A stretch of DNA of 64,000 bases. Origin: Streptomyces sp. R41. GTDB lineage: Bacteria; Actinomycetota; Actinomycetes; Streptomycetales; Streptomycetaceae. Below, in pieces: positions 63,264 to 64,000 of the stretch. The DNA lies in assembly GCF_041053055.1 (NCBI RefSeq), contig NZ_CP163443.1, positions 7,051,001 through 7,115,000 of the forward strand, written 5' to 3'. Below the pieces are notes generated by a model. It had not been told where the DNA came from, ran no database searches, and saw only the letters and a list, made by a program, of their open reading frames with translations. Numbering within the stretch: position 1 is the first letter of the stretch; each line of letters starts with the position of its first letter. The position numbers and the translations under genes were made by a program.

Positions 63264-63830
63264 TCAGTCGGAGGCAGGCGAGTCCTTGGGCGAAGAGGTC
63301 TTCGCCGACAGTTCGAACCATATGGTCTTGCCGGTGGCCGTGCGGGTGTTGCCCCAGGCGTCGGCGAGCAGATCGAGCAGTTCGGTGCCGCGCCCGCCTT
63401 CCGCGTCGGCGTCGATGATGTGGCGTACGGGGCCCGTGGTTTCGGTGTCCTCGACCTCGCACCGCAGGCGGGAGTCGCGCAGCTGCAGGTTGAGCCGCAG
63501 AGGGCCTCGCGTGTGGCGCAGGGCGTTGGTGACCAGTTCGCTGACCAGGAGCTCAGTGGTGTCTGCCAGGGCCTCCAGAGCCCAGTCGCCCAGTTGCGCG
63601 GTCACCACTTTCCGAGCCCGACGGACCGAGGTCAGTTCCCGTGACAGGGGCCAGGAGGCGTCCCAGTCGGTGGCGCGACCGCGCGGCGCGCCAAGCGGCC
63701 GCGGGGGTTCAAGGGTGCGTGACCACAGAGCCCTCTGCCGGGCGAACCACGATGCGGGTGCGACCTCGGGGGTGAGGCCGATGGCCTGGGGGGCCACGGT
63801 GATCAGTCCCTTCTGAGCTGCTGGGGTCAT
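63264..63830 (-). CDS. RsbW-like ATP-binding anti-sigma-type protein
   Basis: 188 residues from ATG 63830. A compact GHKL/HATPase domain has the N-box ELVTNALRHT and the G-box GGRGTELLDLLADAWG, with VEDTETTGP between them. Streptomyces encode many such single-domain ATPases, often next to helix-turn-helix genes with DUF397 partners. The first 65 residues are an unconserved linker. A divergent gene appears to start at 63994, and the region between holds paired inverted repeats. Confidence 0.85.
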   Translation of the reverse strand: MTPAAQKGLITVAPQAIGLTPEVAPASWFARQRALWSRTLEPPRPLGAPRGRATDWDASWPLSRELTSVRRARKVVTAQLGDWALEALADTTELLVSELVTNALRHTRGPLRLNLQLRDSRLRCEVEDTETTGPVRHIIDADAEGGRGTELLDLLADAWGNTRTATGKTIWFELSAKTSSPKDSPASD

Positions 63831-63850
63831 GTGCCGGGCGTTCCCGTTCC

Positions 63851-63893
63851 CGTAGCGTTCGCTACGCCTGAACGTATACGTAGCGGGTGCTAC
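63851..63893. promoter_or_regulatory. Paired inverted repeats upstream of the anti-sigma gene
   Basis: CGTAGCG-TT-CGCTACG (63851-63866) is a perfect inverted repeat, and GTAGC-GGGT-GCTAC (63880-63893) is a second with the same arms. Their centres are 28 bp apart. They resemble operators of XRE/HTH regulators that are encoded divergently from such ATPases. They lie 21-63 bp upstream of the ATPase start codon. Confidence 0.75.
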
Positions 63894-63993
63894 AAGAAAT
63901 ATATAAGAAGGGGTGTATGTACCGAATAAGTACGATTCAGTCGATATAAGTGAGATCCAGTCGACTCTGCGTAACTCCAGTCAGGGAGCCCTG

Positions 63994-64000
63994 ATGCCGC
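63994..64000 (+). CDS. Start of a gene running off the window (probably HTH regulator)
   Basis: ATG 63994 lies 5 bp after GGGAG, and the upstream 160 bp is AT-richer than the rest of the window. Only two codons are visible. Given the divergent RsbW-like ATPase and paired operators, an XRE-family helix-turn-helix protein is the best guess, from known gene neighbourhoods only. Confidence 0.35.

Overview
The window is chromosomal DNA from a Streptomyces-type actinomycete. GC content is very high throughout, many genes start with GTG or TTG, long antisense frames are open everywhere, and the gene content is typical of the genus: a conservon, Lon with a HAIR-like operator, a multifunctional 2-oxoglutarate enzyme, a Ku/LigD-type polymerase pair and SEDS/PBP paralogs. 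The gene order from the 2-oxoglutarate enzyme through lon to ku resembles what I remember of the S. coelicolor chromosome. No rRNA, tRNA, CRISPR array or insertion sequence was recognised.

Region 1 (1-9257) is an FxSxx-COOH RiPP locus: a TPR protein cut by the window edge, a 70-residue precursor ending in F-N-N-A-F, a radical SAM/SPASM maturase, an HExxH peptide-hydroxylase-type enzyme, and a TIR/NB-ARC/TPR partner (FxsT). A truncated second FxsT copy follows. Region 2 (9303-23903) is core and housekeeping: the 2-oxoglutarate enzyme (with an apparent one-base frameshift), a two-component system, a spermidine-synthase-like protein, a rhomboid-like membrane protein with eight 33-bp repeats, a sulfatase, a lipoprotein, lon and a secreted GH25 lysozyme. 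A perfect 42-bp palindrome sits between two divergent genes.

Region 3 (24186-31921) holds a MarR regulator, a block of short tandem repeats, a PP2C-like phosphatase, and a conservon cvnA-B-C-D extended by a styrene-monooxygenase-like flavoenzyme. Region 4 (31966-43736) holds an FdhF/YdeP-family molybdoenzyme, a Dyp peroxidase, DUF1345, an NlpC/P60 hydrolase, a TetR regulator, a divergent pair of diiron proteins (AurF-like and ferritin/R2-like), a DUF3291 protein and a second NIT-type sensor kinase.

Region 5 (43739-56345) holds a PBP/SEDS pair, an SH3-like secreted protein, a histidine kinase overlapping a lipoprotein gene with no response regulator beside it, a wrecked sortase, a phosphatase, a NERD-like protein, the LigD-type polymerase, an ECF sigma operon and ku. 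Region 6 (56383-64000) holds a ketosynthase with an extra N-terminal domain, a MarR-DoxX operon (doxX apparently frameshifted) divergent from an MFS exporter across a three-copy operator, a lipoprotein/secreted-protein operon, and an anti-sigma-like ATPase whose upstream region carries paired inverted repeats.

Two frameshifts in otherwise intact genes (2-oxoglutarate enzyme and doxX) are each explained by one base and may be sequencing errors. The FxsT copy and the sortase are genuinely broken. A shared hairpin-bearing intergenic repeat occurs at three gene ends and probably acts as a terminator.
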